A DNA stretch of 58,207 bases, taken from NCBI GenBank assembly GCA_964435595.1, contig CAYSZV010000013.1:1-58207 (forward strand). Direction: 5' to 3'. A program made the position numbers and the translations under genes. The notes beneath the pieces are model-generated. The model had not been told where the DNA came from. It searched no databases and worked only from the letters and a program-made list of their open reading frames with translations. The first letter of the stretch is position 1; every line of letters starts with the position of its first letter. This DNA comes from Izemoplasma sp964435595 (GTDB lineage: Bacteria > Bacillota_I > Bacilli_A > Izemoplasmatales > Izemoplasmataceae). This document shows, piece after piece, positions 7,936-16,282 of this stretch.

Positions 7936-9181
7936 TCTTAATCAAAACGACACCAACAATTATTGCGATAACAAGTATAAAAACATCTATCTTTTGAATC
8001 ACATCTTGAACTGATAATCCAGTGTTAGGTTGTAGAAACGTAAACTCATAAACATCACTCAGTCCACCCACTCCATTCACCCTCAATATATAGTCTCCAT
8101 CTTCTTTAATTTGTACTGGAGATGTTACGAGTGCGTTGTTTAAATATCCTTCTCCTTGAAATGTAATTACAAACGGCTCTTGATATGCATGCCCATTGAT
8201 TACTCCTTCGACTGTTGGAATTATTGTAAATTGAATTGTTTGCTCATATCCATTCACACCATCAACAATCAGTGAATAATTACCAGGAATGGATAACGGT
8301 GTACCTGAGATGTAAAGTTCTCCATTCAGTGTTGCATTTCCACTTGAAATTGTTGGAATTACTTCATGATTGTACGTTTCCATATGTCCCACACCTTCAA
8401 CCAAAGGATGAACAACAAACTTATATTTTTGTTCAAAGTATTCAAATACATAGTTACCCGGATAGTCAATATATAAGCCGTTTTCCACAACTTGCCCATT
8501 CAATTCCCCTTCGTTTATAAAAGGCAATTTATAGTCTCCGTAATAGATTGTTTCAACCTCGAAAATATCACCATCACGATACTCTCTTAATTGCGTATCT
8601 AGTCCAATATCCACAGGACCTAAATGTGTATAGTATAATAACAAGAGTTCATCAGTACTATCATATTTCTTCACAAAATTATCAGTTTGGTAATGATTGA
8701 TTGAATCATAATTTGAATCATAGGTACTTACCACAAAGAAATCAAATTCAGGATCAATATCATTCCACCTATCCCCCAGTGTATCAGCCCTCATTATTGT
8801 AAATAAAACTTGATCAATCCATACTGCACCAGTGATTTCCTCATTTCCGCCATAATCTTCCGTTTTTTCAAACAAGACTTCCCCATCTTGACTCAACACA
8901 AAAACAATTCCATCATAAAAATTAATCGAATCTCCTGTAGTAGCATATCCATAAAACGTATAGGTATCATTATAACAAGTAACGCCTGCGATTCCGACGG
9001 AATGCCCTTCGTATGTATAGACCTTCATAAAGGGATTTTCCCCTCTTTTTGTGATAACTGCGCTTGCTCCATCTTTGAAAATTTCAAAGGTGTATCCGTC
9101 GCATTCTAACATATCTGAAGCAGAAACTTTCATCGGTATTGCAAATAAAAACAGACAAAATAAAAAGATAATTTTTTTCAT
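7928..9181 (-). CDS. Secreted or membrane-anchored repeat protein, function unknown
   Basis: This 417-residue protein has a signal peptide (MKKIIFLFCLFLFAIP..VSASD, cleavage probably after VSA). A beta-rich ectodomain follows, then a C-terminal transmembrane helix ending in IKKK, so it is displayed on the cell surface. The first 200 residues read like a propeller or sensor-type fold. The second half has about three repeats of 65-75 residues, each with a GNY or GDY start, a ..V.G..GY.. strand and PxVEGV. ATG at 9181 has AAGGAG 8 bases upstream. I do not recognise the family; adhesion or binding to an extracellular polymer is only a guess. Confidence 0.75.
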   Translation of the reverse strand: MKKIIFLFCLFLFAIPMKVSASDMLECDGYTFEIFKDGASAVITKRGENPFMKVYTYEGHSVGIAGVTCYNDTYTFYGYATTGDSINFYDGIVFVLSQDGEVLFEKTEDYGGNEEITGAVWIDQVLFTIMRADTLGDRWNDIDPEFDFFVVSTYDSNYDSINHYQTDNFVKKYDSTDELLLLYYTHLGPVDIGLDTQLREYRDGDIFEVETIYYGDYKLPFINEGELNGQVVENGLYIDYPGNYVFEYFEQKYKFVVHPLVEGVGHMETYNHEVIPTISSGNATLNGELYISGTPLSIPGNYSLIVDGVNGYEQTIQFTIIPTVEGVINGHAYQEPFVITFQGEGYLNNALVTSPVQIKEDGDYILRVNGVGGLSDVYEFTFLQPNTGLSVQDVIQKIDVFILVIAIIVGVVLIKKK

Positions 9182-9239
9182 ATCATTCACTCCTTTTCGA
9201 ATAAATAATACGAATCACAATTATCTTTTTCTTTTTACA

Positions 9240-10424
9240 TTATTGAATTAATCTTACAGTATCTCTTGCTATCATTACTTCTTCATTAGTTGGAATCAAT
9301 AATAATTTGATTTTTGAATCATCTGTTGAAATGACAGCTTCTTCTCCTCGTGTAAGGTTTTTATTAAAGTCAAGTTTCACTCCTAGTGCTCCTAGACGAT
9401 CTGTTACTAACTTACGAGTTTCTACTGCGTTTTCTCCAATACCTGCGGTGAAGCAAATTGCATCACATCCACCTAGAGCGATAAAATATGCTCCAATATA
9501 ATCTGCGATTATTTTACCTTGTTTTTCAACCGCTAAAATAGATTTTTTATCTCCACGACCTACTGCTTGCCACAAATCTCTGCTATCACTAGATAGTTCA
9601 GAAAGACCTAGATATCCAGATTTTTTATTTAGTTCGTTGATTACTTCATCTAATGTTTTATTCTCTTTTTGAGAAATATATTGAACAATTGCGGGATCGA
9701 TATCTCCACTACGAGTACCCATCGGAATACCAGCTAGTGGCGTAAATCCCATTGAAGTATCAATGCTTTTTCCACCATCAACTGCACACAAACTTACTCC
9801 ATTACCAATGTGGCAGACAATTATTTTTGTGTCTTCAATTTTCTTCCCAAGCATTTCTGCTGCGCGAAAACTTACATATTTATGAGAGGTACCATGAAAT
9901 CCATATTTTCGCACTCCATATTTTGTATACCATTCATAAGGAACACTATACATATATGTTACTTGATCCATTGTTTGATGGAATGCAGTATCAAACACTG
10001 CTACTTCTCCAACATTAGGTAGTGCTTCTTGAAAGGCATTAATTCCAATTAAGTTTGCTGGGTTATGTAAAGGTGCCAACTCAGATACTGTATCGATTGC
10101 CTTTTTCACTTCATCAGTAATCACTACACTATCGCTAAAATATTCTCCACCATGTACAACACGATGCCCAACACCTTGAATTTCATCAAGAGATTTTAAA
10201 ATGTTTAAGTCTAACAACTTGCTCAACAACATATTCACTGCAACTGTATGTGTTGGAATTGATGTGATCTCCTTATTTTTTTTGCTTCCAAATTTAATTG
10301 TAAAAATCGAATCATTCATTCCGATTCTTTCAACTACACCACTTACCAATACATGCTCACTTGGCATATCTAGTAACTGGAATTTTAAAGAAGAACTCCC
10401 TGCGTTAACTGCCATTACTTTCAT
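9240..10424 (-). CDS. ackA: Acetate kinase
   Basis: This 394-residue enzyme interconverts acetyl phosphate plus ADP and acetate plus ATP, giving ATP during fermentation. Signatures are VNAGSSSLKFQL at the N-terminus, GHRVVHGG, GFTPLAGIPMGTRSGDIDP and ICFTAGIGEN. The length is typical. The start overlaps the end of the upstream methyltransferase by 4 bases (ATGA), the same order as ytxK-ackA in Bacillus. A phosphotransacetylase gene would be expected elsewhere. Confidence 0.97.
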   Translation of the reverse strand: MKVMAVNAGSSSLKFQLLDMPSEHVLVSGVVERIGMNDSIFTIKFGSKKNKEITSIPTHTVAVNMLLSKLLDLNILKSLDEIQGVGHRVVHGGEYFSDSVVITDEVKKAIDTVSELAPLHNPANLIGINAFQEALPNVGEVAVFDTAFHQTMDQVTYMYSVPYEWYTKYGVRKYGFHGTSHKYVSFRAAEMLGKKIEDTKIIVCHIGNGVSLCAVDGGKSIDTSMGFTPLAGIPMGTRSGDIDPAIVQYISQKENKTLDEVINELNKKSGYLGLSELSSDSRDLWQAVGRGDKKSILAVEKQGKIIADYIGAYFIALGGCDAICFTAGIGENAVETRKLVTDRLGALGVKLDFNKNLTRGEEAVISTDDSKIKLLLIPTNEEVMIARDTVRLIQ

Positions 10425-11359
10425 TTTAATTCATCCTCTCTTTTATCGATCCAATCCTCAATATGATTGAGAATAACATTAAAGTTTTGTACATCATTAA
10501 AACTTGGCAAATCTACCAATAAAAAATCTTTCAGTTGTTTAACATGTTCTCCTTTTTTTCGTATAATTAGTATACTTTTCGGAGTACCTTTAAACAATGA
10601 TTCACTCAATTTAATTAAGCCAAATATATACCCTTTATGATCAATTTCTTTTTTAAATACATCACTACCTGATTTCTCAAAGAAATCATTGTCAATAATA
10701 CTGAAGAAGTATCCCCCATCTTTCAGACCATCCAAATGGTGGTTAATCACCTTATATGGAAGGTAATCATCATGTTCTGTTAATAGCGGCATATCTGTAA
10801 CAATACAGTCGAACCCTTGATCGAAATATGATACAGTATCTTGATAAAAAATCTCGTTTTCAATATGAAGTAAATCACCAATATTACGTGCTAGGCTGCA
10901 CTTCAAATAATCATCATCTACTCCAAACAGTTTAATATCTCTTTCGAGATAATTTATGATTGAATATCCTAGATTACCAGTTCCTACAAGAGGATCTAAT
11001 ATACTAGTAATTTCTATATTTATATATAGTTTTTTAATTAGGTACCCAATAAAAAGCCCAATTGTGTCTGGGGTAATTAGTGCATTCGATTGATATGCGT
11101 GTTTGTACCCTTTTAAAAGTCCTAGTTGTACACTTTTACGAACTTCTTCTGGTAAAAATTCAATCTCAGTTATCTTATCTTTTTCTTCTCTAAGCAAAAG
11201 AATATCCTCTTCTCTATAATCTCCTTCGATTTCGTCATCGAGAAGAAGAGAAAAGGCTTCATTCATACCTTCGAGGTATGTTTTTTGATAGCTGTGATAT
11301 AAATGATTACAAACAAAATCAAAATAGTCATAAAAGAATTCAATGTTTTTCTTATCCAT
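10421..11359 (-). CDS. YtxK-like class I SAM-dependent methyltransferase
   Basis: This 312-residue protein resembles the N6-adenine-type methyltransferase family found before ackA in Bacilli (YtxK). Motif I appears as LDPLVGTGNLGYSI and the catalytic loop position as DCIVTDMPLL, a departure from the usual N/D-PPY. The substrate is unknown for this family. The start is placed at ATG 11359, preceded by GGTGA; the longer open frame to 11473 would overlap the divergent yidD promoter and has a non-conserved leader. It ends in TGA overlapping ackA, which also proves that TGA is a stop in this genome. Confidence 0.85.
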   Translation of the reverse strand: MDKKNIEFFYDYFDFVCNHLYHSYQKTYLEGMNEAFSLLLDDEIEGDYREEDILLLREEKDKITEIEFLPEEVRKSVQLGLLKGYKHAYQSNALITPDTIGLFIGYLIKKLYINIEITSILDPLVGTGNLGYSIINYLERDIKLFGVDDDYLKCSLARNIGDLLHIENEIFYQDTVSYFDQGFDCIVTDMPLLTEHDDYLPYKVINHHLDGLKDGGYFFSIIDNDFFEKSGSDVFKKEIDHKGYIFGLIKLSESLFKGTPKSILIIRKKGEHVKQLKDFLLVDLPSFNDVQNFNVILNHIEDWIDKREDELK

Positions 11360-11421
11360 AAAATCACCACAAAAGTAGTATAACGCTATAAGGTATAAAT
11401 GTCTACAAAAAATCACATTTC

Positions 11422-11450
11422 TTGAGTTGTAAACGTTATAGTGATAAAAT
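11422..11450 (+). promoter_or_regulatory. Promoter of yidD-bcp
   Basis: TTGAGT (11422-11427), 17-base spacer, TAAAAT (11445-11450), about 20 bases before the yidD start. Confidence 0.55.
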
Positions 11451-11472
11451 TTGTTAAGTAGGAGGTGGAACA

Positions 11473-11721
11473 ATGAGAAAAATAGCGATAAAAGTCATTG
11501 ATTGGTACAAACGTGCTTTTTCAAATAGTAACCCAACATGCAGATATACACCAACCTGTTCTACATATAGTAGACAAGCCTTTGAGAAACACAATTTCTT
11601 TTATGCATTCTTCATAAGTGTGTGGCGAATTATCCGTTGTAATCCACTATCCAAAGGTGGGTTCGACCCGGTGCCAAAAACAAGAAAAGAAAAAAAGGAG
11701 GAACATATCCATGAACACTAA
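11473..11721 (+). CDS. yidD: Membrane protein insertion efficiency factor YidD
   Basis: This 82-residue protein belongs to the YidD/DUF37 family, which helps YidC and Sec insert membrane proteins at the inner leaflet. The diagnostic Cys-rich core CRYTPTCSTYSRQAFEKH is present, followed by RIIRCNPLSKGGFDPVP and a basic tail. An amphipathic N-terminal helix is expected. A strong site, AGGAGGTG, precedes the ATG. Its last 11 bases overlap the start of the peroxiredoxin gene. Confidence 0.95.
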   Translation: MRKIAIKVIDWYKRAFSNSNPTCRYTPTCSTYSRQAFEKHNFFYAFFISVWRIIRCNPLSKGGFDPVPKTRKEKKEEHIHEH

Positions 11722-12154
11722 CTATTTAGATATTACACTTCAAGGGTCTGATGACAAAGAGTATACCCTACGAGAATTCAAAGGACAAAAGATTGTATTA
11801 TATTTTTATCCAAAAGACAATACAAGCGGATGCACACTTGAATCAAAAGACTTCACATGTTTAAAAGACCAATACGCAGAAAAAGGTTACAAAGTCATTG
11901 GTGTTTCTAAAGATTCGGTTAAATCTCATAAAAATTTCATTTTGAAACAAGAACTAGATTTACTTCTTCTTGCTGATGTCGAACAAGAACTGATTAAATC
12001 GTTTGATGTTTTAAAAGAGAAAAGTATGTATGGTAAAAAGTATATGGGAGTTGTAAGAAGCACATTCATTTTAGATGAAGAAGGAAATATAGTAAATGAG
12101 TATCGCAATGTCAAAGCAAACGGGCATGCTGAAAGTTTGCTAAAAGAATTATAA
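11711..12154 (+). CDS. bcp: Thiol peroxidase, Bcp/PrxQ-type peroxiredoxin
   Basis: This 147-residue cytosolic enzyme reduces hydroperoxides with thioredoxin. The peroxidatic Cys lies in PKDNTSGCTLES, and the fold is intact through VIGVSKDSVKSHKNF and the C-terminal R.TFILDEEGNI. In the common form a resolving Cys sits five residues after the first (GCTxxAC). Here that position is Lys, and the next Cys is nine residues on (DFTC), so the disulfide geometry may differ. The start at 11711 has GGAGG about 10 bases upstream and overlaps yidD. Confidence 0.93.
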   Translation: MNTNYLDITLQGSDDKEYTLREFKGQKIVLYFYPKDNTSGCTLESKDFTCLKDQYAEKGYKVIGVSKDSVKSHKNFILKQELDLLLLADVEQELIKSFDVLKEKSMYGKKYMGVVRSTFILDEEGNIVNEYRNVKANGHAESLLKEL

Positions 12155-12156
12155 AC

Positions 12157-12174
12157 AAGAGACAATAGTCTCTT
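12157..12174 (+). terminator. Terminator of yidD-bcp
   Basis: Stem AAGAGAC / GTCTCTT with a 4-base loop and a T run, directly after the bcp stop. Confidence 0.85.
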
Positions 12175-12214
12175 TTTTATTTTATTCTTTTAAAAATGAT
12201 ATATTTTTAAGGTA

Positions 12215-12242
12215 TTCTTATTCTCTATAATTATGCTATAAT
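12215..12242 (+). promoter_or_regulatory. Promoter of the OB-fold lipoprotein gene
   Basis: TTCTTA (12215-12220), 16-base spacer, then TGCTATAAT, an extended -10 ending at 12242. Confidence 0.6.
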
Positions 12243-12275
12243 ATTAAAAGTAGTAATAGCAAAGGGGGAAACAAA

Positions 12276-12935
12276 ATGAAAAAAATTATTATCGCAATTA
12301 CAATCATACTTCTTCTTTCGGCTTGCGAAAATGAAGTCCAAGTCTTTTCACTTAAAACTGAAGATTTGTCTGCACAAATATTTTATGACCTCGAAGCTGG
12401 AAACGAAAAATATAAGAATCAAAAAGTAGAATTAACCGGAGTCATCGTTGAAGTACAAGAAAATTCAAATATTGCAAATCTTATATTCAATGGAAACGTT
12501 AAGTGTACAATAAATAATGTTGATGAACAACCTATTGATATCAATGTCTTTTCCAAGGTTTCATTCACAGGAACAGTTACAGAGACAACAATTAGTGATG
12601 GCTATATAACGATTTCTGATTGTAATATTACTTCTCTTATCGATGAGCCTGAACTAGTTACAACAAGTGTAGACATATTATCTATTAACCTAGACGACTA
12701 TGACAATGAAGTAATTGAAATCACAGGGACAGTATTATTAGTCAACAATTCAGATCCAACAAGTATATATCTTCAAAGTGGAGTTCAGTTAAAACAAGGT
12801 ATTCAAGTTTTTCTTAATCCACTTATGGTAACGGACCTATCTATGGGTGATACCGTGACAGTCAAAGTTGTAGTAATAAAAGATTCTTCAACATTCGGAT
12901 ATTTCTTTACCGGATTCGAACTGGAAAAAGAATAG
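12276..12935 (+). CDS. Lipoprotein with two tRNA_anti-like OB domains
   Basis: This 219-residue protein begins with a lipoprotein signal peptide and lipobox (LLLSAC, Cys16), so it is anchored outside the membrane. Two OB-like domains follow: residues about 25-112 (YKNQKVELTGVIVEV ... VSFTGTVTE) and about 125-219 (NEVIEITGTVLLV ... GDTVTVKVVVI). This matches the tRNA_anti-like family, whose role is unknown and which need not bind nucleic acid. It has its own promoter and terminator and stands alone on the plus strand next to the convergent rnf operon. A GGGGG site precedes the ATG. Confidence 0.82.
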   Translation: MKKIIIAITIILLLSACENEVQVFSLKTEDLSAQIFYDLEAGNEKYKNQKVELTGVIVEVQENSNIANLIFNGNVKCTINNVDEQPIDINVFSKVSFTGTVTETTISDGYITISDCNITSLIDEPELVTTSVDILSINLDDYDNEVIEITGTVLLVNNSDPTSIYLQSGVQLKQGIQVFLNPLMVTDLSMGDTVTVKVVVIKDSSTFGYFFTGFELEKE

Positions 12936-12937
12936 AA

Positions 12938-12967
12938 AAAACAGTAATCCAATTGGATTACTGTTTT
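12938..12967. terminator. Bidirectional terminator between the OB lipoprotein gene and rnfB
   Basis: Stem AAAACAGTAATCC / GGATTACTGTTTT with an AATT loop and T runs on both sides. It ends both the plus-strand lipoprotein gene and the minus-strand cyd-rnf operon. Confidence 0.9.
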
Positions 12968-13269
12968 TATTTGTCATCAAATGTTAGAGCTCCGGATTTA
13001 TAATCATCCAGTAATTTCTGAATACTTTTACGCATCGGAGCATCTCCTGGCTTACAGCTTGTAAGAGGTTGATTATTATTTACAATCTCTTTTGCATTTG
13101 CTAAACATCCAGGTGTACCACATGCACCACAGTTAAAATGTGGTAATAAATCATATACCGCTACTACTAATGGATCTTCTTTAACCTCAAATATTATATT
13201 AAAAACACCAATTGCTAGTCCTAAAACGAGTCCAATAATTCCAACCCATATAATCGCTTGTAATATCAT
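12967..13269 (-). CDS. rnfB: Minimal RnfB: membrane anchor plus one Fe-S motif
   Basis: At 100 residues this is far shorter than usual RnfB (about 180-330). It keeps the N-terminal membrane helix (residues 5-27) and the [4Fe-4S] motif with Cys47, Cys50, Cys55 and Cys72 (LPHFNCGACGTPGC ... SCKPG). It lacks the whole ferredoxin domain with two further clusters that normally receives electrons from soluble ferredoxin. The reading frame ends cleanly at TAA inside a strong terminator, so this is not an edge or gap artefact. It overlaps rnfA by one base and is the last gene of the operon. It could be a reduced electron relay to the RnfA/E core. Confidence 0.9.
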   Translation of the reverse strand: MILQAIIWVGIIGLVLGLAIGVFNIIFEVKEDPLVVAVYDLLPHFNCGACGTPGCLANAKEIVNNNQPLTSCKPGDAPMRKSIQKLLDDYKSGALTFDDK

Positions 13270-13844
13270 TAAATCACCCCTATAAATCCTTTGAAGATCA
13301 TAGCCATGATTGAGGCAGCAACCAATCCAGCTGGAACTCCTTTGAACCCTTCAGGAATTGGTGCCTTATAGATTTGTTCACGAATATAACTGAACGTTAC
13401 GATTACAGCAGTATATCCGATTGATGTAGCTGCACTAAACACAATTGCTTCCACCAATGAGAAATCATTTTGAATATTTAATAATGATACCCCTAATACA
13501 GCACAGTTCGTAGTAATCAATGGTAAATACACACCCAGTGATTCATATAATGGTGGCAATATTTTTTTGATTACCATTTCTATAATTTGAACCATTGCTG
13601 CTACAACTAAAATAAAGATAATCGTTCTCATAAATGTAATTTCAAATGGTACTAATAATTTATAATAAACAAGCCATGTAACTCCACCACTTAAAGTGAT
13701 AACAAAGAAAACAGCTAGTCCCATTCCAATTGCACTTGAACGTTTATTTGATACACCCAAGAAACTACAGATTCCAAGGAATTGGCTCAATATAATATTC
13801 TGTACTAGAAATGCTGAAAATGCTAATACGATTAAATCTTTCAT
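13269..13844 (-). CDS. rnfA: Electron transport complex subunit RnfA
   Basis: This 191-residue integral membrane protein has six predicted helices. RnfA and RnfE form an inverted pseudosymmetric pair whose four Cys hold a membrane-embedded [2Fe-2S] cluster in Rnf/Nqr. Both expected Cys are here: SQFLGICSFLG (Cys26) and TTNCAVLGV (Cys114). The length is normal for RnfA. It is tightly packed between rnfE and rnfB, so it is cotranscribed. Confidence 0.95.
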   Translation of the reverse strand: MKDLIVLAFSAFLVQNIILSQFLGICSFLGVSNKRSSAIGMGLAVFFVITLSGGVTWLVYYKLLVPFEITFMRTIIFILVVAAMVQIIEMVIKKILPPLYESLGVYLPLITTNCAVLGVSLLNIQNDFSLVEAIVFSAATSIGYTAVIVTFSYIREQIYKAPIPEGFKGVPAGLVAASIMAMIFKGFIGVI

Positions 13845-13845
13845 A

Positions 13846-14613
13846 CTATACCGCCTCCTTTAATTCCGGCTTTTTTTGTGCCGGTGTATCCGATACTACA
13901 GCTTCTTTTGCTTTTTGCTCTTCTAATGCTTTTTGCTTTGCCGCTTTTTTCGCTAATGCAGCTGCAATCTTAGCATCCATAATCGCTTTCTTTTCTCTTT
14001 CTTTTTTTACTCTAATAGTATTAATTACACCAATGATTAATCCAAGCATTAAGAATGCCCCTGGTGCATCTACAAAGAATGATGCAGCGATTGAACGATC
14101 AAACAATGTAAATCCTAATAATTCAACACCACCTGTACCTAATAATTCTCTAAAGAATCCTAGTGTAGATAGTCCTAATGTAAATCCTAGACCCATTCCC
14201 ATACCATCAAAAATACTGTCTTTTACTGTGTTATCTGATGCATATGCTTCAGCTCTACCTAAAATAATGCAGTTTACAACAATCAATGGTAAATAAATAC
14301 CAAGTGATGAATATAATGATGGTGACAATGCTTCAACAGTCCATTCAATTAATGTAACAACCAAAGCAATTACAGTAATGTATACAGGAATTCTTATTTC
14401 AGGTGGTACGATTTTTCTAATCAGTGAGATTGCTGCATTCGTTATTATTAATACAAACAATACAGACAGACCCATACCAAGTCCATTTGCCAAGCTGGTT
14501 GTTGTTCCTAATGTAGGACACATACCAAGCACCAATACAAATGTTGGATTCTCTTTTATAATTCCTTTAATCAAATTTTGTTTCGGCGATAATGTTTTTT
14601 TCTTGTTAGCCAT
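13846..14613 (-). CDS. rnfE: Electron transport complex subunit RnfE with charged C-terminal tail
   Basis: This 255-residue protein is the RnfA paralogue. Cys32 (LGMCPTLG) and Cys115 (VVNCIILGRAEAYA) are the cluster ligands. The six-helix core ends near residue 200. An unusual tail of about 50 residues then follows, rich in Lys, Ala and Glu and predicted to be a cytosolic coiled coil, ending in a Pro-Lys-Glu segment. ATG at 14613 is preferred over 14631, as GAGGAGG is placed correctly for it. It overlaps the end of rnfG. Confidence 0.93.
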   Translation of the reverse strand: MANKKKTLSPKQNLIKGIIKENPTFVLVLGMCPTLGTTTSLANGLGMGLSVLFVLIITNAAISLIRKIVPPEIRIPVYITVIALVVTLIEWTVEALSPSLYSSLGIYLPLIVVNCIILGRAEAYASDNTVKDSIFDGMGMGLGFTLGLSTLGFFRELLGTGGVELLGFTLFDRSIAASFFVDAPGAFLMLGLIIGVINTIRVKKEREKKAIMDAKIAAALAKKAAKQKALEEQKAKEAVVSDTPAQKKPELKEAV

Positions 14614-15196
14614 CGATATGCACCTCCTCATTTATATAATGCTCTGTAATCGCATCATACATAACACGAAGTGCCTTGTATGTAGTAGATACCGATGCAT
14701 AAGAATCAAATTCTACTTGTGTAACGGAATCTCCAATTATCTTACTCAATTCTGGCTCGTCAGCATACACAGAGCCCTTACCAGGTGTTTCTGAATGGTT
14801 GTAATATACCGCTCCAATAATAGTATCTGTATACGGATCAACTGCTACCAAAGCATTGATAGTACCGTTTCTACCAGCAGTTTGCATATCATATATTATT
14901 GCATAAAGTTTTCCATCTTTCGACACCTCATAAACCTCATCAACAAGGTCATAATTGAGTTGTTGATATGAGTTAGTCGGTAAATCTAAGTTGGTAACAT
15001 ATCCATCTTCTGCCGAGAAAAGAAGTGCGACATTTGTTTTAATTTTATCTTGTCTATTTTCTTCAATTACTGGTGCTGCAGTATTGTATCCAAAAATTGC
15101 AACTCCAGTTACCAACATACCCAATACTGCAAGATATCCTGCAAAATATAATGGCTGTTTTGAAACCTTCCACAATTTTTTTAACTTATCTTTCAT
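14606..15196 (-). CDS. rnfG: Electron transport complex subunit RnfG, FMN-binding
   Basis: This 196-residue protein has one N-terminal membrane helix (about 16-38) and an extracytoplasmic FMN-binding domain. The conserved HSETPGKG lies at about 134-141. The S/T-x-x-T flavin-attachment signature appears as SVST (168-171) followed by TYKAL, so covalent FMN on Thr171 by an ApbE-type transferase is expected. No apbE is in the window. ATG at 15196 has AGGTAGG upstream; GTG at 15205 is less likely. The rnfD stop lies just inside the same region, so the genes are coupled. Confidence 0.93.
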   Translation of the reverse strand: MKDKLKKLWKVSKQPLYFAGYLAVLGMLVTGVAIFGYNTAAPVIEENRQDKIKTNVALLFSAEDGYVTNLDLPTNSYQQLNYDLVDEVYEVSKDGKLYAIIYDMQTAGRNGTINALVAVDPYTDTIIGAVYYNHSETPGKGSVYADEPELSKIIGDSVTQVEFDSYASVSTTYKALRVMYDAITEHYINEEVHIDG

Positions 15197-15197
15197 C

Positions 15198-16271
15198 TTA
15201 CGCACCTACCTTTTCTGTAGGTACTTTTTTTACTGTTTTTTTCTTTTTCTTACCGAATTCAACATTTAACATAGGTGTTAACATACTCATAAACAATGTA
15301 GCAAATACAATTCCTTGAATGTAAGTTCCATTCATAAAATTATCACCTTGACGGATGAACACAGTAAGCCCCGCTACACTGATACCATAAATCACTTTTC
15401 CAATCGTAGGGATTGGTGTAGTAATTGGATCTGATACCAAGAAGATTGCCACAAACAAGAACATTCCACCAAATATCTGTTCTAGTGGATACACCAAAAC
15501 GTTATAATCGTTAACCAAAGCAATAATAAATGAAATCACAAACATTGCTCCAAGAAGCGATGTAGTAGTAATCCAATTTATCGCTTTCTTATAAACCAAG
15601 AATCCAAACATTCCAATCATAACGATTCCAATTCCTAATATTCCTGGTGCCATCCCAAACAGATAATCAACAAGTGCATAGTTGCTACCACTCGATAAAG
15701 CGAGTGCTGCATCCGGTCCGAATACACTACCAATGCTTAATGTGTTATTAAAGAAATTATTATCAAATAATAACTTTAATACATAATTATCAAAACTATT
15801 TGCAAACTCTGCATTGATGCTTAATCCGTCCCATCCTAATGTTACAAACAAGAATCCAACCAATGATGTGTGGAATACCATATGATGAAACCCACCAAAG
15901 ATTAGCTTTCCAATTATCGTAGCTAGAATTGCACCAACTACAGTAAGCCACAATGGTGTCCCAACTGGAATTAACAAAGCAAACAATAGTCCTGTAACTT
16001 CTGGATATGATTTTACAATCAATTCCTTTGATTGTGCTCTATCTATATCTTTATCATGTGAATAGAATAATATTTCTGTCTCTCTTGTAGCAATAATACT
16101 AAGTAAAACCATTAGCACCAATTTGAACCCATGCATAAACGAGTATAAATACCAATTTTGTAGGACCATTAGTGCTGCAAGCACAAGTAATGTTTTGTAA
16201 ATCAAATTCATTCCCTTATCTGAAAGATAACGTGATCTAGCAGAAGGGAAAATCATGAGTTTTGCCGCCAT
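15198..16271 (-). CDS. rnfD: RnfD-like membrane subunit lacking the usual flavinylation Thr
   Basis: This 357-residue protein has about ten membrane helices and keeps family landmarks such as GKLIFGGFHHMVF (usual GKxxFGGxGxNxFN) and LVSDPITTPIPTIGKVIYG. Standard RnfD/NqrB carries covalent FMN on a Thr in an SGAT or TSATPL loop. At the matching place here (residues about 181-194, GSVFGPDAALALSS) no Thr is seen. The phosphate-linked flavin may therefore be missing. The C-terminus has a run of lysines on the cytosolic side. The gene starts 11 bases after cydB with no promoter gap, and no rnfC is found upstream. Confidence 0.9.
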   Translation of the reverse strand: MAAKLMIFPSARSRYLSDKGMNLIYKTLLVLAALMVLQNWYLYSFMHGFKLVLMVLLSIIATRETEILFYSHDKDIDRAQSKELIVKSYPEVTGLLFALLIPVGTPLWLTVVGAILATIIGKLIFGGFHHMVFHTSLVGFLFVTLGWDGLSINAEFANSFDNYVLKLLFDNNFFNNTLSIGSVFGPDAALALSSGSNYALVDYLFGMAPGILGIGIVMIGMFGFLVYKKAINWITTTSLLGAMFVISFIIALVNDYNVLVYPLEQIFGGMFLFVAIFLVSDPITTPIPTIGKVIYGISVAGLTVFIRQGDNFMNGTYIQGIVFATLFMSMLTPMLNVEFGKKKKKTVKKVPTEKVGA

Positions 16272-16282
16272 AATGGCACCTC

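Noticed and set aside
10421..11473. Methyltransferase start at 11473
   Set aside because: The extra 38 residues run through the yidD promoter and lack a ribosome site; ATG at 11359 has one.
11618..11710. Peroxiredoxin start at 11618
   Set aside because: The extra residues are an out-of-frame reading of yidD. The true start is 11711, with its own GGAGG.
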